From an uncultured Oscillibacter sp. (GTDB taxonomy: Bacteria; Bacillota; Clostridia; Oscillospirales; Oscillospiraceae), in the NCBI GenBank assembly GCA_910578935.1, contig CAJTSM010000012.1, forward strand, positions 12,955 through 76,954: a stretch of 64,000 nt of DNA, given 5' to 3'. The notes under the pieces are model-generated. The model was given only the letters and a program-made list of their open reading frames with translations, made no database searches and was not told the origin of the DNA. This document shows, in pieces, positions 24,415 to 34,284 of the stretch. A program made the translations under genes and the position numbers. Within the stretch, counting starts at the first letter, position 1; every line of letters starts with the position of its first letter.

Positions 24415-25443
24415 TTGTCTAGACCAACGATTAAAGATGTGGCGAGGGAATCCGGTTATTCCATTACCACGGTATCGCTCGTGCTCAACAACAAGGACGT
24501 CAGTATTCCCGAAAGCACCAGGGCCGCGATTTGGGAAGTTGTCCGCCGTCTAGGGTACCGGCCAAATCAATTAGCCGTAGGTATGATTACCAGGAAAACG
24601 AATATTGTCGGGCTGATTATCCCGGACAACAGCAACAGCTTCTTCGCGGATATTTCCAAATTTATTGAAATCGCCGCGGAAAAGCGGGGATACAATGTCA
24701 TCTATGGGAATTCCGCAAATAGCCCCCAGAAAGACTTGACGTATATGGAAGCTTTTGCGGACAGGCAGGTGGACGGTATTATTTATACCAAATCTTCACC
24801 GGATTCTATGGAAGACGATCATCGGGTGCTTGATTTTATCAGCAATAATTCTGTTCCCATGGTTACGATTGACCGCGTACTTACCAACAGCGAGGTATCG
24901 GCGGTGGTGCTGGACCAATTTCAGGGCGGTTATCTTGCGGCAAAGCATTTGATCGAGTTAGGACACCGTAGGATCGGCTGCTATACGGGCCCTTCCAATT
25001 TGGAGAACAGTCAGGAGCGGCTGGAGGGGTATCGGTACGCCTTGGCGGAGGCGGGGATTCCATTCGTTAAAGAGTACATTTTTGAGGGAAATTTTCAAAT
25101 TGGCCCGGAAGAAGAGGCGTTTGATTGCCTTATACGGCAAAACGTAACGGCAGTTTTCGCATTTAATGATATTATGGCGTTGGGATTGTACCGAATTGCG
25201 CAGAAAAGGCGGTTTGAGATACCAAAAGATTTGTCGATTATTGGTTTCGATGACATATGGGCAGGCCTGGTAGTCCAACCGGCCCTGACTACCGTTCGTC
25301 AGCCCATTGCACAAATGGCGGAGTGCGCGGTCGAAACCTTGGTCCGTCAAATTAACGGCAAGCGGCCATCTGAAAAGAAGTATATGTTTGAACCTCAGCT
25401 GGTAACCCGTGGCAGTACGGCGAGAATTACCACAAAGGAGTAA
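24415..25443 (+). CDS. LacI family regulator of the nucleoside operon
   Basis: 342 residues, TTG start behind AAGAGGTG. N-terminal helix-turn-helix TIKDVARESGYSITTVSLVLNN with hinge helix, followed by a periplasmic-binding-protein-like effector domain (IVGLIIPDNSNSFFADISK, FNDIMALGLYRIAQ, IIGFDDIWAGLVVQPALTTV). First gene of an operon for nucleoside uptake and cleavage, with its operator immediately upstream. The effector is probably a nucleoside or ribose derivative (inferred from the operon). Confidence 0.9.
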   Translation: MSRPTIKDVARESGYSITTVSLVLNNKDVSIPESTRAAIWEVVRRLGYRPNQLAVGMITRKTNIVGLIIPDNSNSFFADISKFIEIAAEKRGYNVIYGNSANSPQKDLTYMEAFADRQVDGIIYTKSSPDSMEDDHRVLDFISNNSVPMVTIDRVLTNSEVSAVVLDQFQGGYLAAKHLIELGHRRIGCYTGPSNLENSQERLEGYRYALAEAGIPFVKEYIFEGNFQIGPEEEAFDCLIRQNVTAVFAFNDIMALGLYRIAQKRRFEIPKDLSIIGFDDIWAGLVVQPALTTVRQPIAQMAECAVETLVRQINGKRPSEKKYMFEPQLVTRGSTARITTKE

Positions 25444-25448
25444 ACAAC

Positions 25449-26363
25449 ATGCGTATCTTAAATTTCGGTTCCCTAAATCTGGATATAGTCTTCGATGTCG
25501 ATCATATTGCCCGGGAGGGCGAAACAATCGCTTCATCCCGCCGGGAAGTCTTGATCGGAGGAAAGGGCCTCAATCAGTCGATTGCCTTATCCCGGGCCGG
25601 CGCCGAGGTTTACCATGCCGGCGCCGTAGGAGTGGATGGCGCTGTGCTGGTGCAGGCGTTAAAAGACGCCGGTGTTCATACGCGGTACGTCCAAAAGGTG
25701 GAGGGGCCCAGCGGACAGGCTGTCATACAGCTCGCTGCGGACGGCCAAAATACGATTATCACGCACATGGGCGCCAACGGGTGTATTTCCAAAGCCTTTA
25801 TAGATGAAGTCCTGTCCGATTTTACACGGGGCGATCTGTTGATTTTGCAGAATGAGATCTCAAACGTTCCTTACGCAATTGAGAGGGCCAGCCGTTCGGG
25901 AATTCAAATTGCCATCAATCTTGCCCCCATTACTCCGCCGGTTTTTGAGTATCCTTTGGATTTGGTGGATATCTTAATCGTAAACGAAACGGAAGGGGCG
26001 GCCTTGGCGGAGGAAAACGGGGAAAGCGGCTACGAATCCATTCTCTCTAAACTGCACCAAAGATTTCCACACATGCTGATCGTTTTGACGGTGGGGAAAG
26101 ACGGGGTGCTGTGCTGTGACCGGGGCCAATCCTACCGGTATGGAGTCTATCGGGTTCCGGTCATTGATTCCACCGGGGCGGGAGATACTTTCAGCGGATT
26201 TTTTATCGCGTATCTTACCAGGGGATCTTCTGTTCCGGAGGCATTGGAGTACGCAAGCTGCGCCGGCGGAATCGCCGTCACAAAAAAGGGGGCGGCGGCA
26301 TGCATTCCCACGAGAGATGAGGTGGAAGCATTCCGGCGGGAAAACACGGTGAGTTACATTTGA
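25449..26363 (+). CDS. PfkB family sugar kinase, ribokinase-like
   Basis: 304 residues of the ribokinase fold. Sugar-binding N-terminal region with NFGSLNLDIVFDVDHI and GGKGLNQSIALSRAGAEV (GG substrate motif). C-terminal signature DSTGAGDTFSGFF carries the catalytic Asp and anion hole, and TKKGAAACIPT closes the ATP site. It begins 5 nt after the LacI gene. In an operon with nucleoside hydrolase, phosphorylation of the released ribose to ribose-5-phosphate, or of a nucleoside, is expected. Confidence 0.88.
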   Translation: MRILNFGSLNLDIVFDVDHIAREGETIASSRREVLIGGKGLNQSIALSRAGAEVYHAGAVGVDGAVLVQALKDAGVHTRYVQKVEGPSGQAVIQLAADGQNTIITHMGANGCISKAFIDEVLSDFTRGDLLILQNEISNVPYAIERASRSGIQIAINLAPITPPVFEYPLDLVDILIVNETEGAALAEENGESGYESILSKLHQRFPHMLIVLTVGKDGVLCCDRGQSYRYGVYRVPVIDSTGAGDTFSGFFIAYLTRGSSVPEALEYASCAGGIAVTKKGAAACIPTRDEVEAFRRENTVSYI

Positions 26364-26406
26364 GCACGGCTCAGATGTGATTATTTTAATTGATGGAGGT
26401 CTTACG

Positions 26407-27534
26407 ATGAAAAAGGTAGTAGTGTGTGCCCTTGCTTTGATGCTGCTGGTCCTTCCCCTCACCGGATGCGGGGGAGAAAAAACAAATGATGGGCAAAGCC
26501 AGTCCCAGGCAGAGGCAAACGGAACGAAAGACGCAAAGGAAGACGCCACCAAAGCGATTATTGTAATCAACGGAAACTTGGGTGACCGCACATTCTTCGA
26601 TGCGGCCTATTCCGGCGTAACCCGCTTGATGGAAGACTATGACAATTTGGAAATCAAAGCGATTGAAACCGGCGGAGATACGGCGAAGTGGGAGCCTGCG
26701 GTTGCCGACGCCGCGGAAGAAGACGTGGACTTTGTCATCTGCATCTCCCCGGCTATGGGTGATATTTTGCAGGAGGTCGCCCCTCAGTACCCCGATCAGA
26801 AGTTTTTGCTTCTCGACGCGGAAGTCGATTATTCCACTGGCGATGTAGATAATGTTTACTGCGCTACCTTTGCGCAGAATGAAGGTTCTTTCCTGGCGGG
26901 GGCCTTGGCGGGCATGATCAGCGAAAACAATAAGATCGGATTTGTGGGGGGAATGGACACGCCGTCTATCAACGATTTCTTAGTAGGTTACATTGAGGGG
27001 GCGCAATACGTAAATCCCCAGATTAAAGTCGTGCCGACTTATATTGGCGACTACTATGATCCCGCAAAGGGCAAAGAGTTTGGGCTGGTTCTCGCAGACC
27101 AGGGGGTCGAAGTGATTTTCGGCGCCGCTTCGGAGAGCGGACTCGGTGCGATTGAGGCTTCCAAGGAGCGTAAAGTTCCGTTTATCGGAGTTGATTCCGA
27201 TCAGTCCCAGTACTTTGCGGACGACGGCGATGCGGAAACTGCGGAAATTATTGTTTCCTCTATGATGAAGTACGTCGGGGAAGGCATTTATCAGGCGGTT
27301 TCCATGGAGCTGGAAGGGACTTGTCCCTATGGAACGCATGTGGTTCTCGGAATTGCTGAGGGTGGCGTAGGCCTTGCAAAGAACGACGTTTACAATCGTT
27401 TGGTGCCCGATGAGGTTAAAAGCCGGATCGAGGAAATTGAGCGGGAAATCATAGATGGCAAAATTGAAATTTCGTCTGCGATCGGTATGAGCCAGAGCGA
27501 TCTGGACGCGCTTCGCAGCAGTGTGGCGCCGTAA
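26407..27534 (+). CDS. BMP family nucleoside-binding lipoprotein
   Basis: 375 residues from ATG 26407 (RBS GGAGG). Signal peptide with lipobox (LPLTGCGGE) and an acidic linker, then the BMP/PnrA-like domain: GDRTFFDAAYSGVTRL, FVICISPAMGDIL, FAQNEGSFLAGALAGM, GFVGGMDTPSINDFLVGYIEGA, FGAASESGLGAIEA. This family delivers purine or pyrimidine nucleosides to ABC permeases. It is directly followed by the ATPase and two permeases, so it is the extracellular receptor of the system. Confidence 0.9.
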   Translation: MKKVVVCALALMLLVLPLTGCGGEKTNDGQSQSQAEANGTKDAKEDATKAIIVINGNLGDRTFFDAAYSGVTRLMEDYDNLEIKAIETGGDTAKWEPAVADAAEEDVDFVICISPAMGDILQEVAPQYPDQKFLLLDAEVDYSTGDVDNVYCATFAQNEGSFLAGALAGMISENNKIGFVGGMDTPSINDFLVGYIEGAQYVNPQIKVVPTYIGDYYDPAKGKEFGLVLADQGVEVIFGAASESGLGAIEASKERKVPFIGVDSDQSQYFADDGDAETAEIIVSSMMKYVGEGIYQAVSMELEGTCPYGTHVVLGIAEGGVGLAKNDVYNRLVPDEVKSRIEEIEREIIDGKIEISSAIGMSQSDLDALRSSVAP

Positions 27535-27626
27535 ACGATCGAGAGAAGGGTGCGTCATGGCTCAGCGTCGTGACGCGCCCTTCCCTGACAGTTGGCAAGA
27601 TCTCGCGGTTTAGGAGGAATCGAAGG

Positions 27627-29177
27627 ATGAATGATGCACTTTTAAAGGCGGAAAATATTTTGAAGGTATACCCGAATGGGATTGTTGCCAATCGAGGGGT
27701 GAATTTTGAGGTTCAAAAGGGAGAAATCCACGCGCTTATCGGAGAAAACGGCGCCGGAAAATCCACGCTGATGAAGATTCTCTTTGGGATTGAAACGCCT
27801 GAGGAGGGAACGATCACGCTGAACGGGCAAGAGGTGTCCATCGACAGCCCCAAAAAGGCAATCAGTCTTGGAATTGGCATGGTGCACCAGCATTTTATGC
27901 TAGTTGATTCGCTGAGCATTGCCGAAAACATAGCGTTGGGACATGAGCCCTTGCAGCGGGGAATGTTTTTGGACCGTGACAAGATCGTGAAACAGGCGGG
28001 GGAGCTGGCGGAACGCTATCACTTTGAAATTGACGTCAATAGGGTGGTTCGGGATGCCAGCGTTGGAGTAAAGCAGAAAGCCGAGATTCTGAAGGCGCTG
28101 GCCCGCGGAGCCCAAATCCTGATTCTGGATGAGCCCACCGCTGTGCTGACGCCTCAGGAAACGCGGGAATTGTTTGTGGAACTGACGACTTTGCGCCAGG
28201 AGGGGTACACGATCATTTTTATTTCCCATAAACTCAAGGAGGTTATGGAGATCTGTGACCGCATTACCATTATGAGGCACGGGCGGACGGTGGATACCTG
28301 TTTGGTAAAAGATACAAGTCCGGAAGAGATTTCACGGAAAATGGTGGGGCGCGACGTGGTACTGCACATTGAAAAGCAGCCCGCCAAACGCGGAGATGTG
28401 TGCCTGGAGACGCGGAGCGTTACTTGTGAAAATGTTTTTGGAAAGCGGGTCCTGGATGCGCTGAATATGCGCTTGCGGAGCGGCGAAGTGCTGGGGGTCG
28501 CAGGCGTGGAGGGAAATGGGCAGAGCGAGTTGGCGGAAATCTTGTTTGGGCTTAGGCAGCCATCTTCCGGAGAAGTGCTGATAAAAGGCAGCCGGATCGG
28601 ACGGTTAAATCCTTCCGGTTGCCGCAGGTGCAAAGTCGCCTATATTCCGGAAGACCGCATGCGGATCGGCGTCGCGGCCCGGGAATCCATTTTGAGCAAT
28701 ATGCTCATTGATAAAGTGGACCGCTATCTGCGGGGACCTTTTTTGAAAGAGAAAGAAATGAATAGAGACGCGGAAAAGCTGCTGGCGGAATTTACGGTAT
28801 TGGCCAGGACGGTCGATACTCCGGCTGGCATGCTTTCCGGTGGAAATATCCAGAAGGTAGTTGCGGCCCGGGAGATGACGGAAGAGGCGCAGATCATCAT
28901 TGCGGAACAGCCGACCCGTGGAATTGACCCGGGGGCTTCGGAGATAATTCGCCGCAAGCTGCTGGAACTAAGAGACAAGGGCGCTGCCGTTTTGCTGATT
29001 TCCGCGGACCTGAATGAGATTTTGGAAATGAGTGACGGCGTTATTGTATTGCACGAGGGAAAAATCAATGGATATTTTCCGGATACAACCGCTTTAACAG
29101 AGGAGGAGTTAGGTTACTATATGCTTGGCGTTAAAAAGCAGAGCAGGGAAAGCGTGGAGGCGGCGTTATGCGGATAA
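27627..29177 (+). CDS. Nucleoside ABC transporter ATP-binding protein (two ABC domains)
   Basis: 516 residues from ATG 27627 behind TAGGAGGAATC; two fused ATPase domains as in sugar and nucleoside importers. Domain 1: Walker A GENGAGKSTLM, degenerate signature SVGVKQKAEILKAL, Walker B ILILDEPTAVLTPQE. Domain 2: modified Walker A GVEGNGQSELAEIL, signature LSGGNIQKVVAARE, Walker B IIIAEQPTRGIDPGA. The non-consensus first signature and second Walker A are normal for this subfamily. Overlaps the next permease by 10 nt. Confidence 0.93.
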   Translation: MNDALLKAENILKVYPNGIVANRGVNFEVQKGEIHALIGENGAGKSTLMKILFGIETPEEGTITLNGQEVSIDSPKKAISLGIGMVHQHFMLVDSLSIAENIALGHEPLQRGMFLDRDKIVKQAGELAERYHFEIDVNRVVRDASVGVKQKAEILKALARGAQILILDEPTAVLTPQETRELFVELTTLRQEGYTIIFISHKLKEVMEICDRITIMRHGRTVDTCLVKDTSPEEISRKMVGRDVVLHIEKQPAKRGDVCLETRSVTCENVFGKRVLDALNMRLRSGEVLGVAGVEGNGQSELAEILFGLRQPSSGEVLIKGSRIGRLNPSGCRRCKVAYIPEDRMRIGVAARESILSNMLIDKVDRYLRGPFLKEKEMNRDAEKLLAEFTVLARTVDTPAGMLSGGNIQKVVAAREMTEEAQIIIAEQPTRGIDPGASEIIRRKLLELRDKGAAVLLISADLNEILEMSDGVIVLHEGKINGYFPDTTALTEEELGYYMLGVKKQSRESVEAALCG

Positions 29178-30238
29178 ATAAAAACACCAGACTGTGGTTT
29201 CGTGCAGTTCGGTTTCTGCTGGCAATCGTGATTGCGCTTGGGGTCAGCTTTGTCATCATCGCTTTTTCTACAGATGCCCCGGTGCGCGCGGTTGTGAATC
29301 TGTTTACGGGGCCGGTTACGTCCGTCCGCCGTTTTTCCACTGTTTTTGAAACAATGATTCCGTTGACCTTTTCAGGTTTAGCGGTTTGCATCATGTTTAA
29401 GGCGAACCAATTCAACTTGGCAGCCGAAGGAGCGCTGTATGCCGGAGCGCTGACCGCGGCGATTGTGGGAATCTATGTCCAGGGGCCCGGATGGGCGGTT
29501 AAGGCTGCCGCCATTTTGGCGGGCGGGATGATTGGCTGTTTAATTGGCGCGATTCCCGGCATCGCAAAAGTGCGGTGGGGGGCCAGTGAGCTGGTGCTGT
29601 CGCTGATGCTCAATACGGTGGTTTTGAATTTGGGGACGTTCTTATTCAACCGTGTCGCCCGTGACCCCGCGCCGTCTTACGCGGCCTCCTATGAGCTGCC
29701 GCGGGAAGTTAGCCTGGTCAATCTGATTCCCGGTACGCGCATGCACAGCGGGCTTATCATCGCGGCCTGCTTCGTTGCGGGATCCGCGGTGCTGATCTAC
29801 AAAACAAAGTGGGGCTTCCAGCTTAATATGACAGGCTCCAATTTAAATTTTGCGAAATACGCGGGAATTCATACGGCGCTGATTATTATAAGCGCCCAGT
29901 TGGTTGGCGGTTTTATCGCGGGGGCGGGAGGCGCTACGGAAATGCTGGGCCTGTACCGGCGGTTCCAATGGACGTCCCTGCCCGGATACGGGTTTGATGG
30001 GGTGATTTTAAATATTTTAGCGGGATCTAACCCACTGCTGATTCCGATCGCGGCGTTTTTTCTCGCGTTTGTTCGCATAGGGGCCGATTATATGTACCGT
30101 CAGTCTGATGTTGCCGCGGAGATTGTGTCGATCATAGAAGGCATTATTATTCTGCTGGTTATGGCATCCGCTTTTCTCGCGAAATGGGAGCATCGCCTGA
30201 CGACAAAGGCGTCCGTGACGGGAGGTGAAAGCGCGTGA
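29168..30238 (+). CDS. Nucleoside ABC transporter permease 1
   Basis: 356 residues, about 9-10 transmembrane helices. BPD_transp_2 family motifs: FKANQFNLAAEGALYAGALTA, GALTAAIVGIYVQG, WGASELVLSLMLNTV and GFDGVILNILAGSNP. Resembles the larger permease of BMP-linked nucleoside importers (YufP/NupP type). Starts inside the end of the ATPase gene and overlaps the next permease by 4 nt, showing tight coupling. Confidence 0.9.
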   Translation: MRINKNTRLWFRAVRFLLAIVIALGVSFVIIAFSTDAPVRAVVNLFTGPVTSVRRFSTVFETMIPLTFSGLAVCIMFKANQFNLAAEGALYAGALTAAIVGIYVQGPGWAVKAAAILAGGMIGCLIGAIPGIAKVRWGASELVLSLMLNTVVLNLGTFLFNRVARDPAPSYAASYELPREVSLVNLIPGTRMHSGLIIAACFVAGSAVLIYKTKWGFQLNMTGSNLNFAKYAGIHTALIIISAQLVGGFIAGAGGATEMLGLYRRFQWTSLPGYGFDGVILNILAGSNPLLIPIAAFFLAFVRIGADYMYRQSDVAAEIVSIIEGIIILLVMASAFLAKWEHRLTTKASVTGGESA

Positions 30239-31164
30239 ACTTTTGGGAATATGTGTTTACCCCCTCTTTCGCATATTCGGTGATCCGGGTTTCCACTCCG
30301 CTGGTGTTAGCGACGCTTGGCGTTGTAATTACATCGAAGGCCGGCATTACCAATATTGGAATGGAGGGAGTCATGCTGACGTCAGCCCTGGCGGCCGTTT
30401 TCGGCAGCGCCTTCTCAGGAAATATTTGGGTTGGGCTGCTCGCCGCGATTTTGTGCGGAATCGCCGCGTCCCTTCTGCTGGGGTATTTGTCGATGCAGCT
30501 GAAGGTGGACGGCGCGCTGGCATGTATCGTGTTTAACAATATGGCCATCGGCGGAACGGTCTTTGCCATGTATACCGTTACCCAGGACAAAGGGAATACC
30601 ATCTCGCTGCACTCCGGTTCCCTGCCGCAGATCCAAATTCCCATATTAAAGGAGATTCCCGTACTAGGCGAAATCTTCTCCAATCATAATGTACTGTCTT
30701 ACGCAGCGCTTCTTTTGACGGTCGTAATCTGCGTTCTGCTGAGCAAAACTGCGCTGGGGCTTCGTATTCAAGCAGCGGGAGAGGCTCCGCAGGCGCTGAG
30801 CAGCGTAGGCGTCGACTTGAAGACCGTTCGTTACACGGCGCTGGGAATCAGCGGCTTACTGGGAGGAATCGGAGGGGCGTTTATGTCCATGGGATATGTA
30901 TCTTGGTTTTCGCGGGACATGGTGGCGGGCCGGGGTTTCATTGCCCTTGCGGCGGATGCCATGGGAAACAGCAACCCGGTGGGAGCCGTGCTTTCCGCAA
31001 TGTTGTTTGCCATGGCGGAAGCGCTGAGCTTCACGCTCCAGACAACTTCAATCCCGCCGGAGCTGGTACAGATGCTGCCATATTTGGTCACGATTATAGG
31101 TCTGATTACCTATTCCATTAAAAAGTCGCGGTCCCGTTCTGGTAAGAGCATTGTATCCAATTAG
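30235..31164 (+). CDS. Nucleoside ABC transporter permease 2
   Basis: 309 residues, GTG start overlapping the preceding stop (GTGA). About eight transmembrane helices; GITNIGMEGVMLTSALAAVF and GFIALAADAMGNSNPVGAVL are characteristic of the YufQ/NupQ-type second permease. Forms the heterodimeric channel with permease 1. A lysine/serine-rich tail closes the protein. Confidence 0.9.
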   Translation: MNFWEYVFTPSFAYSVIRVSTPLVLATLGVVITSKAGITNIGMEGVMLTSALAAVFGSAFSGNIWVGLLAAILCGIAASLLLGYLSMQLKVDGALACIVFNNMAIGGTVFAMYTVTQDKGNTISLHSGSLPQIQIPILKEIPVLGEIFSNHNVLSYAALLLTVVICVLLSKTALGLRIQAAGEAPQALSSVGVDLKTVRYTALGISGLLGGIGGAFMSMGYVSWFSRDMVAGRGFIALAADAMGNSNPVGAVLSAMLFAMAEALSFTLQTTSIPPELVQMLPYLVTIIGLITYSIKKSRSRSGKSIVSN

Positions 31165-31177
31165 CGGGAGGTATCAT

Positions 31178-32155
31178 ATGGAAAAGCGGAAAATAATTAT
31201 GGATGTCGATACCGGCACAGATGACGCGTTGGCGTTACTGATCGCGCTGCTGAGCGATTCCGTTGAACTTTTAGGCGTAACGACGGTGGCCGGCAACCGC
31301 CCGGTCCGGCAGACAACGGATAATACGCTTCGGCTTATGGAACAGGTTGGAAGGCACGTTCCGGTTTACCGCGGATGTGCGGAGCCGCTCTGCGCCGAGC
31401 TATTCGGCGACCGGCATGGCGCTTCGCGTTCGGCGGTTTTGGGAGTGGAAGTAAATGGGCAAAAAATCGAATATCACAGTGAAACGCTTCCCTATCCTCC
31501 TTCGCCGGTCAGAGAGCGGGAAATCAGCGCGGTAGAGTATTTGATCCAGACGCTGATGTCCTCTGAAGGAGAGATTGATTTGGTCTGTGTGGCGCCTCTG
31601 ACAAATCTGTCGGTGGCCATGCGAGCCCAGCCGGGTATTCGGGAAAAAATCCACCGCGTCATTATTATGGGCGGAGGATTTGCGTCCGGCAACATTACCG
31701 GCGCGGCGGAACTGAACTTTTGGATGGACCCTGAGGCGGCGCAGATTGTGCTTTCCAGCGGCTGTGACATTACACTGGTGCCCCTGGACGCGACTCATGA
31801 CGGTGCGCTGAGCCGCCAGGAAGCAGAAAAAATCCGGAGCATTGGAACCAAAGCGGCGGAAACTGCGGCAGACCTTATATTGACGAGTATCCGCGCCTAT
31901 GAAACCATTCAGGGAATGGAGGGCCGCGCGCCTCTGCATGACGCCCTGGCGTTATGCGCCGCGATTGATGATTCCGTACTGCGTAATGTTCGGGCGGCCC
32001 GGGTGGATGTCGATTTTGGGGGAGGAATCTGTGACGGGATGTCTGTGATGGACAGCCGCCCTCACTCCGGAAAGCGTCCGAACGCATCCGTTGCGCTGGG
32101 CTGCAATCAGCAGCGGTTTTTCGATGATCTGTATAAAATCATAGCGTCAGCCTAA
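31178..32155 (+). CDS. Inosine-uridine-preferring nucleoside hydrolase
   Basis: 325 residues from ATG 31178 (RBS GGGAGG). The calcium-binding N-terminal signature is MDVDTGTDDALALLIALL (Asp9, Asp11, Asp15, Asp16). Further family motifs are IDLVCVAPLTNLSVA, IIMGGGF and AELNFWMDPEAAQIVL. It cleaves the N-glycosidic bond of nucleosides to base plus ribose. Last gene of the LacI operon, supplying ribose to the PfkB kinase at 25449. Confidence 0.93.
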   Translation: MEKRKIIMDVDTGTDDALALLIALLSDSVELLGVTTVAGNRPVRQTTDNTLRLMEQVGRHVPVYRGCAEPLCAELFGDRHGASRSAVLGVEVNGQKIEYHSETLPYPPSPVREREISAVEYLIQTLMSSEGEIDLVCVAPLTNLSVAMRAQPGIREKIHRVIIMGGGFASGNITGAAELNFWMDPEAAQIVLSSGCDITLVPLDATHDGALSRQEAEKIRSIGTKAAETAADLILTSIRAYETIQGMEGRAPLHDALALCAAIDDSVLRNVRAARVDVDFGGGICDGMSVMDSRPHSGKRPNASVALGCNQQRFFDDLYKIIASA

Positions 32156-32270
32156 CCCCTGGGGAAAGATGGGCTCTAAAGGCTGTCTTCCGCGTTTTCA
32201 GCGGAGTTCTTGCTGAGTCCGAGCAATCTTTTTGCCGGCGTCTCTTCCGCCTGGCCGGCGGACCGTTTGA

Positions 32271-32324
32271 CAGGCCGGGAAGCCCTTCCGATTCTTCAAA
32301 AAATCGGAGGAGCTTCCCGGCCTG
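32271..32324. terminator. Long hairpin between convergent nucleoside and tryptophanase operons
   Basis: CAGGCCGGGAAGC (32271-32283) pairs with GCTTCCCGGCCTG (32312-32324), with an inner CCGATT/AATCGG stem. Lies between two converging operons and is followed by AATTTT on the plus strand, so it probably serves both. No gene lies in the 32156-32348 gap. Confidence 0.65.
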
Positions 32325-32348
32325 ATTACGTTAGAATTTTTTGCTTGC

Positions 32349-34004
32349 TTACTTCTCCACGTTGGGATAGGGCTCAAGGAAGGCGTGGAAGTGGCGCATG
32401 GGGAGCTTGTGGCCCCAGACGATGCGCATGTTGGGAATGCTCTCCCGGTCCTCATAGAGGGCCTTGACGGCGGCGATGACATAATCCAGGTGCTCCTGGG
32501 TCAGCCGGTCGCGGTCAATGGCGAAGCGGACCACGTTGGCAAGCTCGGCCTGCTGCTCGGGGGTCTTCAGGTCGTACTCCATGGAGTAGTCGCCAAGCTC
32601 CGAGACGCGGATGCCGTACCGGCGGATCAGCTCCAGGGAGAAACCCTCTCCGGCAAAGGTGTCGTGGCCCCGCTTGCCGTCGAAGAACTCGTCCATGTTG
32701 ATGTACACCGCGTGGCCGCCGGCGGGCAGCACCACGCCCTTGACCCCGGCCTTGTAGAAGCCCTGGGCCAGATACTCGCACTGCTTCACGCGGCCGTCCA
32801 TGTAGTTGAAGTCGCAGCTCTCATACAGGCCGCAGGACAAAGCCATGATGTCCCGGCCGCTCATGCCGCCGTAGGAGTCGTTGCCGTAGCAGGAGATCTG
32901 CTTGACCTTCAGCAAAACGCCCACGTCGGTCTTGACGCTTCCGTCCTCGTTGAAGTCGGAGAACTTCTGCCAGAACAAGCCCTTGTCCCGGAAGGCCAGC
33001 ATGCCGCCCATGTTGGAGTGGCCGTCCTTCTTGGCGGACATGGAGAAGCCGTCGCAGTAGGAGAACATTTCCGTGGCGATCTCGGCGATGGATTTGTCCT
33101 CGTAGCCGGGCTCGTTCATCTTGATGAAGTAGCAGTTCTCCGCCCAGCGGGCCACGTCGAAGATCAGGGGGATGTCATACTTCCGGGAGATCCGGTGGAT
33201 CTCCTTGATGTTGCCCATGGAGACGGGGTGGCCACAGATGGGGTTGTTGGTGATGCAGGTGAAAATCAGGGGCACGTTCTCCGGACCCACGCCCTGAATC
33301 AGCTGCTCCAGCTTGTCGATGTCCATGTTGCCCTTGAACGGGTTTTTCTCATACTTGCCGCCCTCGGGAACCTGGTACAGCAGCTCCTTGTGGTAGAGGT
33401 TGCGGGGAATGGAGCCCATCTGCTTGATGTTGCCCTCGGTGGTGTCGAAGTGTCCGTTGGAGGGGATGGTGAAGACCTTGCCGGGATGGCGCTGGGCCAG
33501 AATCTTCTTGACAATCTCCATCAGCACGGACTCGGCGGCCCGGCCCTGCTGGATGATAAAGCTGTTGGGACGCTCCATCTGCGCGGCGCCGCCGTTGAAC
33601 AGGCCCCCCTCATACTCGCACAGGTACAGCTCGTTCATCATCTTCTCCACGTCCCGGCAGTCCGTGCGCACCAGGTCGATGGACTTCTTCCAGTTCTTCT
33701 CCCCGCCCCGCTCGAAGATGTCGCGGAACGTATCCAGCAGCACATAGTAGCCGGTGTTCCGGCCGTAGGCCTCGTCGCCAAGGAACAGGGTGGCCCACTG
33801 CTGGTTGGTCATGGCGGTGGTGCCGGAGTCGGACAGCATGTCGACCGTCAGCATGCCGGAGGGGAAGGCGAACTCGTTGTAGTGGGTGGCCTTCAGGGCC
33901 CGTTCACGCTGTTCCACCGTGACCGTGGGCAGGTCGCGGACCGCGAAGGTGAAGTGATGAGGAGCGGGAACGTCCAGGGGATAGTGCGTCATGTTCTTGT
34001 CCAT
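32349..34004 (-). CDS. Tryptophanase / tyrosine phenol-lyase family beta-eliminating lyase
   Basis: 551 residues of the PLP-dependent family that splits tryptophan to indole or tyrosine to phenol, with pyruvate and ammonia. Aligns along its length with TnaA: LSDSGTTAMTNQQ, LGDEAYGRN, GHFDTTEGNI, FKGNMDIDKLE, IFDVARWAENCYF, the PLP-lysine region SMSAKKDG (Lys around 322), GGHAVYIN, and PMRHFHAF at the end. It is about 80 residues longer than E. coli TnaA, mainly through an insertion around residues 97-150 holding several Cys and Glu. RBS GGAGGTAGATC. Substrate (Trp, Tyr or Cys) is not decidable here. Confidence 0.8.
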   Translation of the reverse strand: MDKNMTHYPLDVPAPHHFTFAVRDLPTVTVEQRERALKATHYNEFAFPSGMLTVDMLSDSGTTAMTNQQWATLFLGDEAYGRNTGYYVLLDTFRDIFERGGEKNWKKSIDLVRTDCRDVEKMMNELYLCEYEGGLFNGGAAQMERPNSFIIQQGRAAESVLMEIVKKILAQRHPGKVFTIPSNGHFDTTEGNIKQMGSIPRNLYHKELLYQVPEGGKYEKNPFKGNMDIDKLEQLIQGVGPENVPLIFTCITNNPICGHPVSMGNIKEIHRISRKYDIPLIFDVARWAENCYFIKMNEPGYEDKSIAEIATEMFSYCDGFSMSAKKDGHSNMGGMLAFRDKGLFWQKFSDFNEDGSVKTDVGVLLKVKQISCYGNDSYGGMSGRDIMALSCGLYESCDFNYMDGRVKQCEYLAQGFYKAGVKGVVLPAGGHAVYINMDEFFDGKRGHDTFAGEGFSLELIRRYGIRVSELGDYSMEYDLKTPEQQAELANVVRFAIDRDRLTQEHLDYVIAAVKALYEDRESIPNMRIVWGHKLPMRHFHAFLEPYPNVEK

Positions 34005-34027
34005 TTTGATCTACCTCCATAGAGCTT

Positions 34028-34270
34028 TTATAGGACGCCCCGGCGGCCGCTTCCGCGGCCGGCGGACGGTGTCTCTTCCTTTTCGGACCCTGCATCGAAC
34101 CGTTTTACAGTCCGAATGCCGAGAATCAGTGCGGCGGCGGAAATTATTGCGCAGATTAGAATAAATCCGTTTTGGACGCTGAACAGGAATCGGTCCGTTA
34201 GCATAACGGTTATAATCAGAACGCTTCCAAATGCCTCTAATTGCAATCCTCGCCGTTTTGACAATTTCAT
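34028..34270 (-). CDS. Small membrane protein of unknown function
   Basis: 80 residues with two hydrophobic segments (VLIITVMLTDRFLFSV and GFILICAIISAAALILGI) and charged ends (KLSKRRG; RGSGRRG). RBS TTGAGGCAG. Placed between the YjiG-like gene and the tryptophanase gene with gaps of 14 and 23 nt, so it is part of the operon. A transporter accessory is possible. Confidence 0.6.
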   Translation of the reverse strand: MKLSKRRGLQLEAFGSVLIITVMLTDRFLFSVQNGFILICAIISAAALILGIRTVKRFDAGSEKEETPSAGRGSGRRGVL

Positions 34271-34284
34271 GCGGTCTGCCTCAA

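Noticed and set aside
32385..34022. 545-codon open frame antisense to the tryptophanase-family gene
   Set aside because: A GC-driven shadow frame. It lacks an RBS, and its composition (Val/Leu/Gly/His-rich) is that of a reverse-complement reading.
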